Assembly: GCF_014189535.1 (NCBI RefSeq)
Contig: NZ_CP050304.1
Location: 1 to 64,000 of the forward strand
Length of the DNA: 64,000 nt
Source: Rhizobium lusitanum
GTDB taxonomy: Bacteria; Pseudomonadota; Alphaproteobacteria; Rhizobiales; Rhizobiaceae
Direction: 5' to 3'
Both the position numbers and the translations under genes were made by a program. Each line of letters begins with the position of its first letter. The stretch's first letter is position 1. The notes below the pieces were generated by a model. It ran no database searches. It was not told the DNA's origin and worked only from the letters and a program-made list of their open reading frames with translations. Shown piece by piece: positions 27,722-36,781 of the stretch.

Positions 27722-28618
27722 CTAAGCGATATCGGCCTCGTTTTCTTCCTTGCGCTGTTGGGCGCGTCGTTTTGATCTGGCCTTTTGCCGCGCGGTACGC
27801 AATTCCTCCAGGGTCGGTAGCCACCAGCCTCGTGCCAATTCTTCCTCTCCAGGAGGCGTTCGTGCCGGCCAGGTCGTCACCAACTCCTCGAGCGAACCGG
27901 CTCGCCACGACGCCCAGACATGTTCCTCATCTTGGCCTGCAGGAAAATAGAACGCGCCGACGGTCCCGGGATCGGCCAACTCGCCGTTTGTACCGGTGAA
28001 GAAAACGACGCCCGAATGCGTGCCGATCGCACGCTCGAACAAAGGAATATTATCAACAGGCACCGGATATCGTTTCAGCCGGCGCTCCCGCAGTTTCGCC
28101 TTCGATACCTCCTCTTCATCCGTGCCCTTTATTGCCTCACGGCGCGCTTTCCTCACCACGGGTTCATTGCGCTCGGCTGCCGCCGCGATCGCCGGCCATC
28201 GTCGGCGCAGTTCATTGTATGATCGGTACGGCACCGTCCACAGCCGATGATCGGGATCCCATCGCGCAAACGGGATTTCTCGGATTTCGGTCACGACATT
28301 GCGCGAATAGGGCGTCCGGATTTGAAAGGCCAAAGGTGCTGCTTCGAGATAGCGGCTGTCGATCGGATCGAATGCGAAGGCGTCCTTCCCCTTTTCGTCG
28401 GCAAAGGCGTCGGCCTGCGCTTCCATTTCGGCGAGCCAGCGTCCGATGCGCCTCTCGGCTGTCCGGCCGGGCACGAACCAGGCCTTCAAACTGTCGCTCC
28501 AGCGTGCACGGGGGAAAGACTCCCGAAAACGCTGCACGGTGATGCGATCGTGAGGCAGGTCGGTCGTTGCGCCAACACGCGCTTCAGTTGGAGAGGTGTC
28601 GTTCGGTTCCTTTTCCAT
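27722..28618 (-). CDS. HARP-repeat protein in the end-joining locus
   Basis: A 298-residue protein with two segments resembling the HARP domain of eukaryotic annealing helicases (SMARCAL1): residues about 26-52 (ITVQRFRESFPRARW then AWFVPG) and, more clearly, about 98-145 (VVTEIREIPFARWDPDHRLW then TVPYRSYNEL). The family pattern is a helix, then A/S-R-x-[WY]-D-x3-[KR]-x-W-x-[FV]-P, then Y-x-x-L. No helicase domain is present. The C-terminal third has unassigned strands and a basic tail rich in Arg/Lys. It begins 55 bp after the ligD stop on the same strand, opposite the ku pair. I infer a DNA-binding or annealing accessory role in end joining. Confidence 0.68.
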   Translation of the reverse strand: MEKEPNDTSPTEARVGATTDLPHDRITVQRFRESFPRARWSDSLKAWFVPGRTAERRIGRWLAEMEAQADAFADEKGKDAFAFDPIDSRYLEAAPLAFQIRTPYSRNVVTEIREIPFARWDPDHRLWTVPYRSYNELRRRWPAIAAAAERNEPVVRKARREAIKGTDEEEVSKAKLRERRLKRYPVPVDNIPLFERAIGTHSGVVFFTGTNGELADPGTVGAFYFPAGQDEEHVWASWRAGSLEELVTTWPARTPPGEEELARGWWLPTLEELRTARQKARSKRRAQQRKEENEADIA

Positions 28619-28673
28619 GGTCCGATAACGCGGCAATGCAGTCAATGTTCTTCTGCTCGTCGCGCTCAACCGA

Positions 28674-31322
28674 TCAAACAGCCCGCTTTGACTTTCCGAG
28701 ACGTTTGATGGCCTGTTCAAGCGACCGCTGGCTATCGCAGTAATCCTGCCATGCCGAGCTTTTCGCAAGAAGCGCAGGGACGGTGCGAACCGTAAATCTC
28801 TTCGGATCGAGACCGGCTTTGACTTGCGTCCATGTCAACGGCATCGACACGGTGGCGCCGGGCCGCGCCCGCGGAGACAACGGAGCGACCGCCGTCGCCA
28901 TACGAGCGTTGCGCAAATAGTCGAGGAAGATTCGGCCCTGACGCTGGCTCTTGGCCATCTTGATCAGATAGAGGTCCGGATTGTCGCGGGCCATTTGCTC
29001 GCAGACATCGTGGGCAAAGCCCTTCGCGATATCCCAGTCGAGTTTTTTGCCCTTCGGCACGGCAAGAGGCGTCACCACATGCAGCCCCTTGCCTCCCGTC
29101 GTCTTGCAGAAGCTCACCAGGCCCAGCTCTTCCAGCCGGTCTCGGATCTCACGGGCGGCCTCGATAACCGTCGAGAATTCGACATAGGGTCCAGGATCGA
29201 GGTCGAACACCAGACGGCCCGGCACTTCCGGCTGACCAGGCTCACAGTTCCATGGATGCAGCTCGACGCCACCGATCTGGACGATGGCGGCCAGACCTTC
29301 GATGCGGTCAATCTGCAGATAGGGCTTCTTGTCGCCGAAGACCGTGACCAGTTCCAGGAGGCTCGATGTCCCCGGCATGGCATGGCGCTGGAAGAACTGT
29401 TCTCCCGCGATTCCATCGGGAGTTCGTATGATCGAACAAGGGCGTCCCTTGATGTGTTCAATCAACCAGGAACCTACGGCCTCGTGATAGCGCGCCAGAT
29501 CAACCTTGGTCACCGGCTCCCCATCGCCGGCATCCGGCCACAGCGGCTTGTCGGGACTGGTGATCATCACGCCCATCACCTCCGCCTTTCCGCCCTTGCG
29601 GAAACGCTTTGTCCCCGGTTGATCCGTCTCTGGATCCGGCACATCGTCTTTCGACGGTGACGCCGGCTTGTCTGCCTCGACCTCGGCGGCGGGCTTGTCT
29701 TCCCGCAAACCTTTGAATGCGGCTTGGCGAACCTGGCCATCGGCCGTCCAGCCGGCAAACTCGATCTCGGCGACGAGCTCGGGCTTGAGCCAGACGATCT
29801 CAGAGCTCTTCTTCGGCGCCCCTATTCCCGTGAACGGGGACTTGGACGTCTCCATGTCCTGAAGCTTTGGGAGCAGCGTCTCGACGGTCTTGGCGCCGTA
29901 GCCCGTGCCGACGCGCCCGACATAGACAAAGTGATCGCCGCGATTGACGCCCACGAGCAAGGATCGGAACTTTCCGTTGGCTTTTGCATAGGCGCCAATG
30001 ACGACCTCATGCCCTGCCCTGCATTTCGATTTCGCCCAGGTCTCCGTGCGGCCGGATTGATAGGGCGCGTCGCTTTGCTTGGAGACAATCCCTTCCAACG
30101 ATAAACGACAGGCAGACCTGAGAACAGCGTCACCACCGGTTTCAAAATGCTCGACGAAGCGTAGATGCGGATCTTCGCCCGCATCCGACAAAAGTGTCGT
30201 CAGCCTGTCCTTTCGTTCTTTAAGCGGGAGTTCGCGTAGATCCTCCTCGCCGACGAACAGGAGGTCGAAGGCAAAGTACACCAGATCGTCTGTCTTTCCT
30301 TCTGACAGCGCCGCCTGCAGCGCCGCAAAATCCGGGGCCCCGCTTTCGTCGAGGGCGCAAACCTCACCATCGATGATGACATCGGGAAGAGCGGAGGCTG
30401 ACTTGGCGATCGCCAGGAATTTGGCTGTCCAATCCAGACCCTTGCGAGTTTTCAGTATGACTTCGCCATTCTCGACCCGCATCTGAATACGATAACCGTC
30501 AAACTTGATCTCGTGGATCCAACCGTCGGCATTGGGCGGGCGCGCTAAAGTTTCGCAGAGCTGCGGCGGAATGAAATCCGGCGTAGCGGATTTCGGCTGC
30601 TTGACGGCCGCGGGCTTTTTCTTGTTCTCCCCTCCCGCTTTGCGTTTCTCGGCGGCGACACCCTCATTGCTGTTCCACACCGCATCTGCCTCAACGTCGC
30701 CATTCTGCAGCATGAATGGCTTCGGCTTCTTGCCTTTTCCGGAGGCGATCGCCGCCATCGTCCTGCCGGACGCCACCGACGTATCGTTTTCGTCGAGGAC
30801 GGACGCTCCGTTCTCCTCGACCGAAAAGTCGTCGCGATGCTTGATCAGCAGCCAATTGGTTCGCTTACCGCCATCCCGGTCGTGACGCATACGCACGAGC
30901 ACGAAGCTGCCGCGTAGCCGCTGGCCCTCCAGCGTGAATTTGAAATCGCCCTTGGCGAGAGCCTCTTCCGGCGTCCTCTTGCCTTCCGGCTCCCAATAGC
31001 CGCGATCCCACAACATCACCGTGCCGCCGCCGTATTGGCCTTTCGGGATCGTACCTTCGAAATCCCCGTAGTCCAGCGGGTGATCTTCCACCTCCACCGC
31101 CAGCCGCTTGTCGTGCGGATCGAGAGAAGGCCCCTTGGTCACCGCCCAGGACTTGAAGACGCCGTCGAGCTCAAGCCTGAGGTCATAGTGCAGGCGGGTG
31201 GCGTCATGCTTCTGAATGACAAACCGCCGGCGGTTCGATGGCTTGACCTCAGCCTCGCCGCTCGGTTCGCCCGTTTTCTTGAAATCGCGTTTGGCACGAT
31301 AGTTCGAAAGATTGCCGGCCAT
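28674..31322 (-). CDS. ligD: ATP-dependent DNA ligase D (multidomain NHEJ enzyme)
   Basis: An 882-residue LigD. The 3'-phosphoesterase domain is at residues about 30-165 ([20 protein letters not shown] and [13 protein letters not shown]). The ATP-dependent ligase domain has nucleotidyl lysine K273 in EIKFDGYR, followed by the OB fold. The primase-like polymerase domain covers about residues 580-880, with FDLDPGP containing the catalytic Asp pair. This PE-LIG-POL order is the rhizobial one. Start: ATG of [14 protein letters not shown]. With the ku genes it provides non-homologous end joining, likely during stress or stationary phase. Confidence 0.96.
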   Translation of the reverse strand: MAGNLSNYRAKRDFKKTGEPSGEAEVKPSNRRRFVIQKHDATRLHYDLRLELDGVFKSWAVTKGPSLDPHDKRLAVEVEDHPLDYGDFEGTIPKGQYGGGTVMLWDRGYWEPEGKRTPEEALAKGDFKFTLEGQRLRGSFVLVRMRHDRDGGKRTNWLLIKHRDDFSVEENGASVLDENDTSVASGRTMAAIASGKGKKPKPFMLQNGDVEADAVWNSNEGVAAEKRKAGGENKKKPAAVKQPKSATPDFIPPQLCETLARPPNADGWIHEIKFDGYRIQMRVENGEVILKTRKGLDWTAKFLAIAKSASALPDVIIDGEVCALDESGAPDFAALQAALSEGKTDDLVYFAFDLLFVGEEDLRELPLKERKDRLTTLLSDAGEDPHLRFVEHFETGGDAVLRSACRLSLEGIVSKQSDAPYQSGRTETWAKSKCRAGHEVVIGAYAKANGKFRSLLVGVNRGDHFVYVGRVGTGYGAKTVETLLPKLQDMETSKSPFTGIGAPKKSSEIVWLKPELVAEIEFAGWTADGQVRQAAFKGLREDKPAAEVEADKPASPSKDDVPDPETDQPGTKRFRKGGKAEVMGVMITSPDKPLWPDAGDGEPVTKVDLARYHEAVGSWLIEHIKGRPCSIIRTPDGIAGEQFFQRHAMPGTSSLLELVTVFGDKKPYLQIDRIEGLAAIVQIGGVELHPWNCEPGQPEVPGRLVFDLDPGPYVEFSTVIEAAREIRDRLEELGLVSFCKTTGGKGLHVVTPLAVPKGKKLDWDIAKGFAHDVCEQMARDNPDLYLIKMAKSQRQGRIFLDYLRNARMATAVAPLSPRARPGATVSMPLTWTQVKAGLDPKRFTVRTVPALLAKSSAWQDYCDSQRSLEQAIKRLGKSKRAV

Positions 31323-31806
31323 GAAGTCCCGATCCTTCCAATCTGACAAGGAACGGAGTCAGCCTTCTGCCGGCTCTGCTTCGTCCGCCATTGGCTATCT
31401 CCTGCAATCAGGATCTAACGCCTTTGGCGGCCAGTAGTTTCCCAGCGTGGATGATCTGGTCGATCGAAACCGGTGATATCGTCATAAGGACTGCTATGTT
31501 CCCTATTTGTTTCGGGTGAGCCCTCAAAATGGGATGCCGAGTCCGCAGCTTTTTTTGCTGAAGCCGAATGCCTTTCGCAAGCTACGATCCACGGCAGCTG
31601 CTGGCATAAACCTGCGCAAACGACTTAGAAGTGTCGCTTGCCCGCTGACCGGCTGACGCAGTCCGTATGGGCTTTCGATCACTGCTCGAATTTTTTCCGC
31701 TACTACCTGCGGAGATGACACTGATTTGATCCTGCACCGAAAAACCACGCACTGCGGACTCCTTTGGCATTGGCATGATCTCAATTCGCCAGTGCGAGGG
31801 TTGGTG
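31323..31806. other. Intergenic region upstream of ligD
   Basis: About 480 bp with no convincing gene. A minus-strand GAAAC-N16-CGTT pair (31424-31448) is one base from the EcfG consensus and might drive ligD, about 100 bp upstream of its start. I consider it suggestive only. Confidence 0.35.
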
Positions 31807-31831
31807 GGAACATAACTCGCACGAAGCTGTT
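31807..31831 (+). promoter_or_regulatory. EcfG-type general stress promoter
   Basis: GGAAC at 31807-31811 is followed after exactly 16 bases by TGTT at 31828-31831, fitting GGAAC-N16-[CT]GTT. The expected start site is about 30 bp upstream of the ATG at 31869. Confidence 0.6.
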
Positions 31832-31868
31832 AAACTCTGAATTGGCAACCAATGCATGGAGCAAGACG

Positions 31869-32078
31869 ATGAAGAACGCGGCACAGGAACTGGTAAAGGA
31901 GTATCAGCGGCTCGGCGGACGCAGGGAGGTGGTTATCGACGACAACGAGCTTTCGACGCGCACATGGGAGCCGGATACGCCGGAAGCCGATGCCTTCTGG
32001 CGAGAAAAAATTGAAAAGTTGAGTCCTGAACGCCGCAACGAAGTGGAATCCTTTCTTCCCTCCATTAATGCCAAATAG
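31869..32078 (+). CDS. Small acidic hypothetical protein, 69 aa
   Basis: The protein MKNAAQELVKEYQRLGGRRE and so on is helical and ends with KIEKLSPERRNEVESFLPSI. No family is recognised, but codon use looks normal, and it sits directly behind an EcfG-type promoter. I therefore think it is a genuine general-stress protein. The ATG at 31869 is preferred to an upstream in-frame ATG because it follows the promoter at a sensible distance. Confidence 0.6.
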   Translation: MKNAAQELVKEYQRLGGRREVVIDDNELSTRTWEPDTPEADAFWREKIEKLSPERRNEVESFLPSINAK

Positions 32079-32240
32079 CCGGATTCTGCACTAGTTGTGG
32101 GTTATCGCGGCCTCAGTTCGGCCTGCGTCTTCAGGCGTTGGCTGAACTCCAAATGATCGATACAGCGAGAATTGTTCCGGCATACCCGCGTTGTGCCCAC
32201 GCACGATACCTTCGTCACCCAATCGAGCGGACGGCATACT

Positions 32241-32471
32241 TTATTTTGGGACGCCGTGTGCTGGACCTTCCTCCTTCACGTCACGCGGTGTGGGCGTGGG
32301 GATCACCCCATGCTCCGGGTCCGTCACGTCCTGTCCTTTCGAACCATCTGCCCCCGTTGCAAGCTCCCCTTTACGGGTCTCACGTCTGGCGTCTCTCACA
32401 CTCTTTGCCTCATCGATGAGGGAGGTGAGTTCCTCTTCCGAGAAGTTGGACAGATCAAAGGTCTTGGTCAT
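32241..32471 (-). CDS. Small hypothetical protein, 76 aa
   Basis: The product MTKTFDLSNFSEEELTSLID followed by EAKSVRDARRE has an N-terminal amphipathic helix and a Pro/Gly/Asp-rich tail. A clear ribosome-binding site, AGGAGACC, precedes the ATG. No family known to me. It overlaps by four bases a less convincing upstream frame (32468-32686). Confidence 0.55.
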   Translation of the reverse strand: MTKTFDLSNFSEEELTSLIDEAKSVRDARRETRKGELATGADGSKGQDVTDPEHGVIPTPTPRDVKEEGPAHGVPK

Positions 32472-32686
32472 GATGGTCTCCTGGATAATTCGCTTCTTCT
32501 AGTTCTGTGGCCCGTCGCGGTTAGGGCGGGCTGGCGTGCTTTTGGTACCCTGCTGATTGTTTTCCGTTCCGGCTCCTCAAGCGTCGCCGTGTCGGCATGA
32601 TCACGCTCGAGAGAAGGACCTGTGTTGGGCAACGGATGCTGTCTATCGAGCATGGAAGGCTCGCTGCAATTTAAGAGCTGTTCCAT
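32468..32686 (-). CDS. Doubtful small open frame, about 60-70 aa
   Basis: A minus-strand frame whose stop overlaps the start of the 76-residue gene (ATGA). The Arg/Pro-rich translation is not protein-like enough to be sure. It may simply be leader sequence. Confidence 0.25.
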   Translation of the reverse strand: MEQLLNCSEPSMLDRQHPLPNTGPSLERDHADTATLEEPERKTISRVPKARQPALTATGHRTRRSELSRRPS

Positions 32687-32739
32687 GGTCAACTAACCGT
32701 CGCTCTGTTTGTTCCCATTGCTTTGACCAAAGCATTAAG

Positions 32740-32764
32740 GGAACTCCTGCCCGCAACCATCGTT
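32740..32764 (+). promoter_or_regulatory. EcfG-type general stress promoter, consensus
   Basis: GGAAC at 32740-32744, 16 bases, then CGTT at 32761-32764: an exact match to the rhizobial EcfG (general stress sigma) consensus. The ATG at 32797 lies about 30 bp downstream, preceded by GACGGAGGATC. Confidence 0.72.
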
Positions 32765-32796
32765 AAGTTATAGAGTCACAGTGACGGAGGATCGTC

Positions 32797-33151
32797 ATGA
32801 ACACCGGAAGCAAAACCGACGTCTATGCCCTCAGTGCTTTTTTTGCAGATGAGAATGATGCCGAGGATGCCCGCCAAGGCGCTAATGGACGCCGGCATAC
32901 CCGAGGATGCCATCACCATGACACCAGGCAACCGACCGGACGTCCCGCCAATCGATCATCTTGGCTTCCTCGATGCCCTAACGGGGATTTTCTTCCATGA
33001 GGAGCAGCGCGCCGCCTATGCGGAGGCGCTTCAGCGCGGCGGAACGCTGGTCATTGTTCAGATAGCGAACGAGGCGCAACACGAGACCGCATTGAACATT
33101 CTCGCCGAGAAAGGTCAGATTGACACCGACGAACGAAAACGGAATGGCTGA
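32797..33151 (+). pseudogene. General stress YflT-like protein with a one-base insertion
   Basis: The first 27 codons give MNTGSKTDVYALSAFFADEN then DAEDARQ. The rest, ALMDAGIPEDAITMTPGNRP through VIVQIANEAQHETALNIL, is in the +1 frame. Removing one A near 32876 (CGCCAAGGCGCT to CGCCAGGCGCT) restores about 117 residues. The pattern of a beta strand, an acidic helix D-A-E-x-A and a second strand fits the YflT/general-stress-17M group. It carries a consensus EcfG promoter. Either a mutation or a sequencing error. Confidence 0.65.
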
Positions 33152-33355
33152 CAGCCACCGGATGGCACTGATCTTGGGCAGTTTGACAGTCCATCAATCT
33201 GGGAAATCCAGTCCTTTCAATTTCGCTCCTTTATCTGGATGATAGCCTCGGAGACGACCGTATTTTCGGAAAAAAGAACCTGCAGATGGATTGGAACCAA
33301 GCCTTTCAATCGACCACTTAATGATCTATATTTTGGTCTGAATAGGAGCGCTTGC

Positions 33356-33637
33356 ATGAAGCTGTCAGAACAAGTCAAGCCGATCAGCTATCTTAAGGCG
33401 CATGCGCCAGAGATCATCCGAACGCTGAAGGACAATCCGCAGCCGGTCATCATTACGCTCCATGGAGAGGCGAAGGCTGTCCTTCAGGACCTCGCCCAAT
33501 ACGAGGAAACGCAGGAGACGATGGCGCTCCTGAAGGTGCTGGCGCTAACCAACCGGCAGGTCGAGGAAGGCAAGCTTCGTCCCGCTGTCGAATCCTTCGC
33601 ACGCATCCGCAAGCGTCTGGCGGATAGCCAATCCTGA
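33356..33637 (+). CDS. Phd/YefM-type antitoxin
   Basis: A 93-residue antitoxin of the Phd/YefM type. The N-terminal DNA-binding part MKLSEQVKPISYLKAHAPEI, then PQPVIITLHGEAKAVLQDL, fits the fold. The C-terminal helical region (residues 50-93) would wrap the toxin. The start at 33356 follows AGGAG. It overlaps the toxin gene by one base (TGATG), the usual coupled order of antitoxin first. It likely represses its own promoter. Confidence 0.85.
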   Translation: MKLSEQVKPISYLKAHAPEIIRTLKDNPQPVIITLHGEAKAVLQDLAQYEETQETMALLKVLALTNRQVEEGKLRPAVESFARIRKRLADSQS

Positions 33638-33960
33638 TGTCGTATCGTGTTCTTTTCGCCGAGGACGCCGAACGAGACATCGAAGACCTCTATCGCTTCA
33701 TCGCCGGCCGCGACGACGTCGAGACCGCCAACCGGATTCTTGCGGAAATCGAAAATGCATGTACCGGCCTTGAAGAATCCCCGGGGCGTGGAAACATTCC
33801 GAAGGAATTGCTCGGTCTCGGAATCTCCGAATACAGAGAGTTGCATCACAAACCGTGGCGACTGATCTATCGGGTCATGGGCGCTGATGTTGTCGTTTAT
33901 TGCGTCGTCGATGGCCGCCGCGACATGCAGGCGTTTCTTGAGCGACGGCTCATCCGGTAG
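33637..33960 (+). CDS. RelE/ParE-family toxin
   Basis: A 107-residue toxin of the RelE/ParE superfamily. Recognisable parts are the N-terminal YRVLFAEDAERDIEDLYRFI, central GISEYRELHHKPWRLIYRV and C-terminal VVYCVVDGRRDMQAFLERRL. It is more like the plasmid-type ParE/RelE subgroup paired with Phd than canonical RelE. Whether it cleaves mRNA or inhibits gyrase cannot be told. It is translationally coupled to the antitoxin, and the pair may stabilise the replicon. Confidence 0.85.
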   Translation: MSYRVLFAEDAERDIEDLYRFIAGRDDVETANRILAEIENACTGLEESPGRGNIPKELLGLGISEYRELHHKPWRLIYRVMGADVVVYCVVDGRRDMQAFLERRLIR

Positions 33961-34080
33961 AGTCTGACCCAACGATGACGCCGGTGTTGTCATGCCAATC
34001 GACACTTGTCAGCGATGTCGCCACGATGATGACCAAATTGAATGATGTTCCGTTCTGGTCCGACTATGAGGACTTTGCGG

Positions 34081-34605
34081 ATGGAATGGATTAATCGCTA
34101 CATCGATCGACCGTTGCTCGATGGCGCAGCCAATGGGTTGCGAGCCTGGCATATTCGTTCCGGACAGCATCCCGAACGGCTAGAGCCGACCTGGCATCTC
34201 GCTATGCTCTCGCTTCTTTTGATTGCCGCTACACATTTTCTTAGCGGCTCTGGGCTTGTCCTCTGCGCTTCATCTCTCGCCATGCTCGCGCTTCCTTCAG
34301 TTTGGAAATTGGTTTCCTTGCTGAGGACGACCAATACCTATGGCCGACGAGAATATGCGCTCCATAGGACGCGCGCCCTCACAAAACGGGAAGCAGAATG
34401 GTCCGTGAGAATGACCGTCCTATTCGTGTCCGCGAGCCTTCCATTTTTCGCAAATACAGACGATTCTGCAGGGATGTTTTTCTTATTGGGAGCAAGTCTT
34501 TGGTTTGTCCTCACTATCCCTGTAAAATTTTATCTTCAGGCCGCCGAACCACCAGCACCCGATGAGGACGATAGATCATTTCAACGCGCCGTTGGGTTTG
34601 GGTGA
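34081..34605 (+). CDS. Hypothetical membrane protein, about 174 aa
   Basis: The protein has an N-terminal soluble part (MEWINRYIDRPLLDGAANGL), then paired hydrophobic segments (HLAMLSLLLIAATHFLSGSG with CASSLAMLALPSVW) and a second pair near residues 120-155, giving four membrane spans. No family is recognised. In-frame ATGs also exist at 34042 and 34066. I prefer 34081, but the start is uncertain. Confidence 0.55.
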   Translation: MEWINRYIDRPLLDGAANGLRAWHIRSGQHPERLEPTWHLAMLSLLLIAATHFLSGSGLVLCASSLAMLALPSVWKLVSLLRTTNTYGRREYALHRTRALTKREAEWSVRMTVLFVSASLPFFANTDDSAGMFFLLGASLWFVLTIPVKFYLQAAEPPAPDEDDRSFQRAVGFG

Positions 34606-34726
34606 CGTACAAGTACCTGCCTTGGGACGTGATCATTGTCGACATTCATTCGTTGGCTGCCTTGAGGGGTCGCCAACTTCGTAGCCAAACATAGAATATC
34701 AAATACAGCACGGTTATGAACGTTCT

Positions 34727-34751
34727 GGAACCAATTTTGATCAGTTCCGTT
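34727..34751 (+). promoter_or_regulatory. EcfG-type general stress promoter, consensus
   Basis: GGAAC at 34727-34731, 16 bases, CGTT at 34748-34751: an exact consensus. The DUF1328 start is 30 bp downstream. Confidence 0.75.
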
Positions 34752-34781
34752 ATCTCTGCACACATCGAAGAGGAGATCACG

Positions 34782-34946
34782 ATGCTTTACTACGCTCTGG
34801 TGTTTTTTGTTGTGGCACTGGTTGCCGGGGTCCTCGGATTTGGGGGCATCGCAGGCGCTTCTGCTTCGATCGCACAAATTCTGTTCTTCATCTTCTTGGT
34901 TCTGTTTGTCGTCTCGCTGGTTATGCGGGTCGTGCGGCGACCGTAA
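34782..34946 (+). CDS. DUF1328 small membrane protein
   Basis: A 54-residue protein, [20 protein letters not shown] then [16 protein letters not shown], which is the DUF1328 (YtjA-like) signature of two membrane helices joined by a Gly/Ala/Ser turn, with a basic C-terminus RVVRRP. Such proteins are commonly induced by general stress. The start at 34782 follows AGAGGAGATCACG, preceded by a consensus EcfG promoter and followed by a terminator, so it is a monocistronic stress gene. Confidence 0.88.
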   Translation: MLYYALVFFVVALVAGVLGFGGIAGASASIAQILFFIFLVLFVVSLVMRVVRRP

Positions 34947-34970
34947 GGACAACTAGCGCCTTTCACAGCA

Positions 34971-34994
34971 ACCCGGCTGAAAGGCCGGGTTTTA
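34971..34994 (+). terminator. Intrinsic terminator of the DUF1328 gene
   Basis: ACCCGGC and GCCGGGT (34971-34977 and 34984-34990) pair around a six-base loop and are followed by TTTTA. Located 25 bp after the stop. Confidence 0.85.
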
Positions 34995-35041
34995 GGTGCC
35001 AGGCCTAAGGAACAAGTCGCAGGCTGCGTAGTTCCAACCCT

Positions 35042-35434
35042 ATGAGACAGAAAGGCACGATCCGGATGGATGTGACGGCAGACTTCGTCTATTGCCGCCT
35101 CCACGGCTCAAAAGAGCTGTATGTCAGCGGTTATGACGACAAGGCTTTGGATATCTGGGCGCAGAGGATCAATGACTGGTCGCATGACCGCGAGCCGGTG
35201 AACGCCAATCGCGTCCTTGAACCGCTGAAACCATCCCGTAGCGGGCGCAACGTCTATGTCTATTTCGACAATGACGTGAAGGTCCGGGCGCCGGCGGACG
35301 CGCGTGCACTTGCCGATCGGCTGGGTTTGGCGGTCCCAGCGATGGAGGCGTCTCCAGGAAAAGAGAAAGCCCGGCCACGCCGCCGGATTGTCGAGGAGGC
35401 TCGCCGGTCTACAGAAGCGGCTTGCCGCCGGTGA
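35042..35434 (+). pseudogene. C-terminal part of a DUF72 (YecE-like) protein
   Basis: The segment VTADFVYCRLHGSKELYVSG, YDDKALDIWAQRINDW and NVYVYFDNDVKVRAPADARA is the C-terminal half of DUF72 TIM-barrel proteins, which are usually about 240-270 residues. The N-terminal two-thirds are missing; the frame starts abruptly behind the DUF1328 terminator. A GGAAC-N16-AGTT sequence at 35009-35033 lies just upstream, but the gap leaves little leader. The 3' end overlaps the opposing SDR fragment. Confidence 0.72.
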
Positions 35435-36000
35435 CGGCAATCGTGGCACCGGAGACATAGCTCGACAGGGGATCGGCGAGCATGACATAGGTCGTTGCAA
35501 GCTCGGCGGGCTGGCCCGGCCGCTTCATCGGCACCTGCTTTCCGAAATTCACGACCGCCTCCTCGGAGACGGGGGAGGGAATGAGCGGCGTCCAGATCGG
35601 ACCGGGTGCTACCGCATTGGCGCGAATACCCTTCTGCGCGAGCAATTGCGCCCGACCGGCTGTGAAATTCTGGATAGCACCCTTGGTGGTGGCATAGGCA
35701 AGCAATGTCGGGTTCGGATTATCCGCATTAATCGAAGCGGTGTTGATGATGGCACTTCCCGGCTTCATGTGCTGAACGGCGGCCTTGGTCAGGTAGAACA
35801 TGGCGTGAATGTTGACCTTGAAGGTCAACTCCCATTCCTGGTCGCTGATATCGCCGATGTCGTGAAAGCTCGCCTGATGAGCAGCATTATTGACGAGAAT
35901 GTCGATACCGCCGAGTTCCGCGACCGCCTTGTCGATAATGGCTCGACAATGCCGCGGGTCCGGCCGGGCAGCCCCAATATCGACGACATTGGGCGACCCC
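35409..36000 (-). pseudogene. SDR oxidoreductase lacking its N-terminal Rossmann part
   Basis: From about residue 92 of the open frame the protein is a typical SDR of the general-stress YdaD/YhxC type: CRAIIDKAVAELGGIDILVN (NNAAHQ), SINADNP, YATTKGAIQNFT, and AVTGGKPLL at the C-terminus. The TGxxxGIG cofactor motif and about 100 N-terminal residues are absent. The frame instead runs into sequence upstream of yciF. It is truncated and certainly inactive as an NAD(P) enzyme. Confidence 0.78.
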
Positions 36001-36060
36001 TGGCGATGATACAACGCCAACTGGATAGTGGGCTTTGACGAGAAGACCGACGGCTGTCGT

Positions 36061-36085
36061 GGAACAAATTGGCAGCGGAGATGTT
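36061..36085 (+). promoter_or_regulatory. EcfG-type general stress promoter
   Basis: GGAAC at 36061-36065, 16 bases, TGTT at 36082-36085. The YciF start is 43 bp downstream with AGGAGGACATC as ribosome-binding site. Spacing is exact and the first -10 base varies. Confidence 0.65.
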
Positions 36086-36128
36086 CTTTATTCGGATTTT
36101 CAACAGCCAGCCGCCATAGGAGGACATC

Positions 36129-36629
36129 ATGGCAAATTCGAAAACCCTGAATGACCTTTTCGTTGATACACTGAAGGATATTTACTACGCCGAGAAGCAG
36201 ATTCTCAAGGCGTTGCCGAAGATGGCGCGCGCCGCCCAGTCGGAAGAAGGCAAGGCAGGCTTCCTGCACCACCGCGACGAAACTCAGGGGCAGGTTGAGC
36301 GTTTGGAACAGGTGTTCGAGATTCTCGGCAAACCGGCACGTGGCAAGACCTGTGAAGCCATCCAGGGGATCATCGCGGAAGCAGACGAAATTACAGACGA
36401 ATTCAAGGGGTCGGCTGCGCTCGACGCCGGCCTGATTTCATCGGCGCAGGCTGTCGAACATTACGAAATCGCGCGCTATGGCACGCTGATTGCCTGGGCC
36501 AAGCAACTTGGCCTGAAAGAAGCTGTGCCGCTTCTCGAGCAGACCCTGAAGGAAGAAGTCGCGACCGACCGGAAGCTGACGCGGCTTGCCGAAACGGCAG
36601 CCAATGCCAAAGCGCAGAAAGCGGCATGA
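36129..36629 (+). CDS. DUF892/YciF-family ferritin-like protein
   Basis: A 166-residue four-helix-bundle protein of the YciF/DUF892 family: KTLNDLFVDTLKDIYYAEKQ, ILKALPKMARAAQSEEGKAG, AVEHYEIARYGTLIAWAKQL. The E-x-x-H type metal ligands sit in these helices, as in ferritin-like folds. YciF proteins are general-stress or osmotic/oxidative stress proteins of uncertain chemistry. Regulation by EcfG is suggested by the upstream promoter. The gene ends before a strong terminator and appears monocistronic. Confidence 0.92.
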   Translation: MANSKTLNDLFVDTLKDIYYAEKQILKALPKMARAAQSEEGKAGFLHHRDETQGQVERLEQVFEILGKPARGKTCEAIQGIIAEADEITDEFKGSAALDAGLISSAQAVEHYEIARYGTLIAWAKQLGLKEAVPLLEQTLKEEVATDRKLTRLAETAANAKAQKAA

Positions 36630-36643
36630 TCGGCATGTCTTTT

Positions 36644-36674
36644 AGAATGGCCGCCCGTCGGGTGGCCATTCTTT
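36644..36674 (+). terminator. Intrinsic terminator after yciF-like gene
   Basis: AGAATGGCC (36644-36652) and GGCCATTCT (36664-36672) form a nine-base stem; the 11-base loop holds a further CCC/GGG pair. A short T-run follows. Confidence 0.8.
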
Positions 36675-36781
36675 GACTGCCCTCGCGTACGGTTTTACCG
36701 GAACCAACAGTGGTAGGTCGTTCTTCAACCAGTGCGTCAGTAGCACCCTGGAGCGATGATGCCCAACAATTGGAAGCAGCA

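Noticed and set aside
28824-29660. Long plus-strand open frame opposite ligD
   Set aside because: It mirrors the codon pattern of ligD and has an Arg/His-rich translation with no family character.
36711-36735. A GGAAC ... CGTT pair before the secreted protein at 36782 as an EcfG promoter
   Set aside because: The spacer is only 14 bases, outside the 16-17 used by EcfG.
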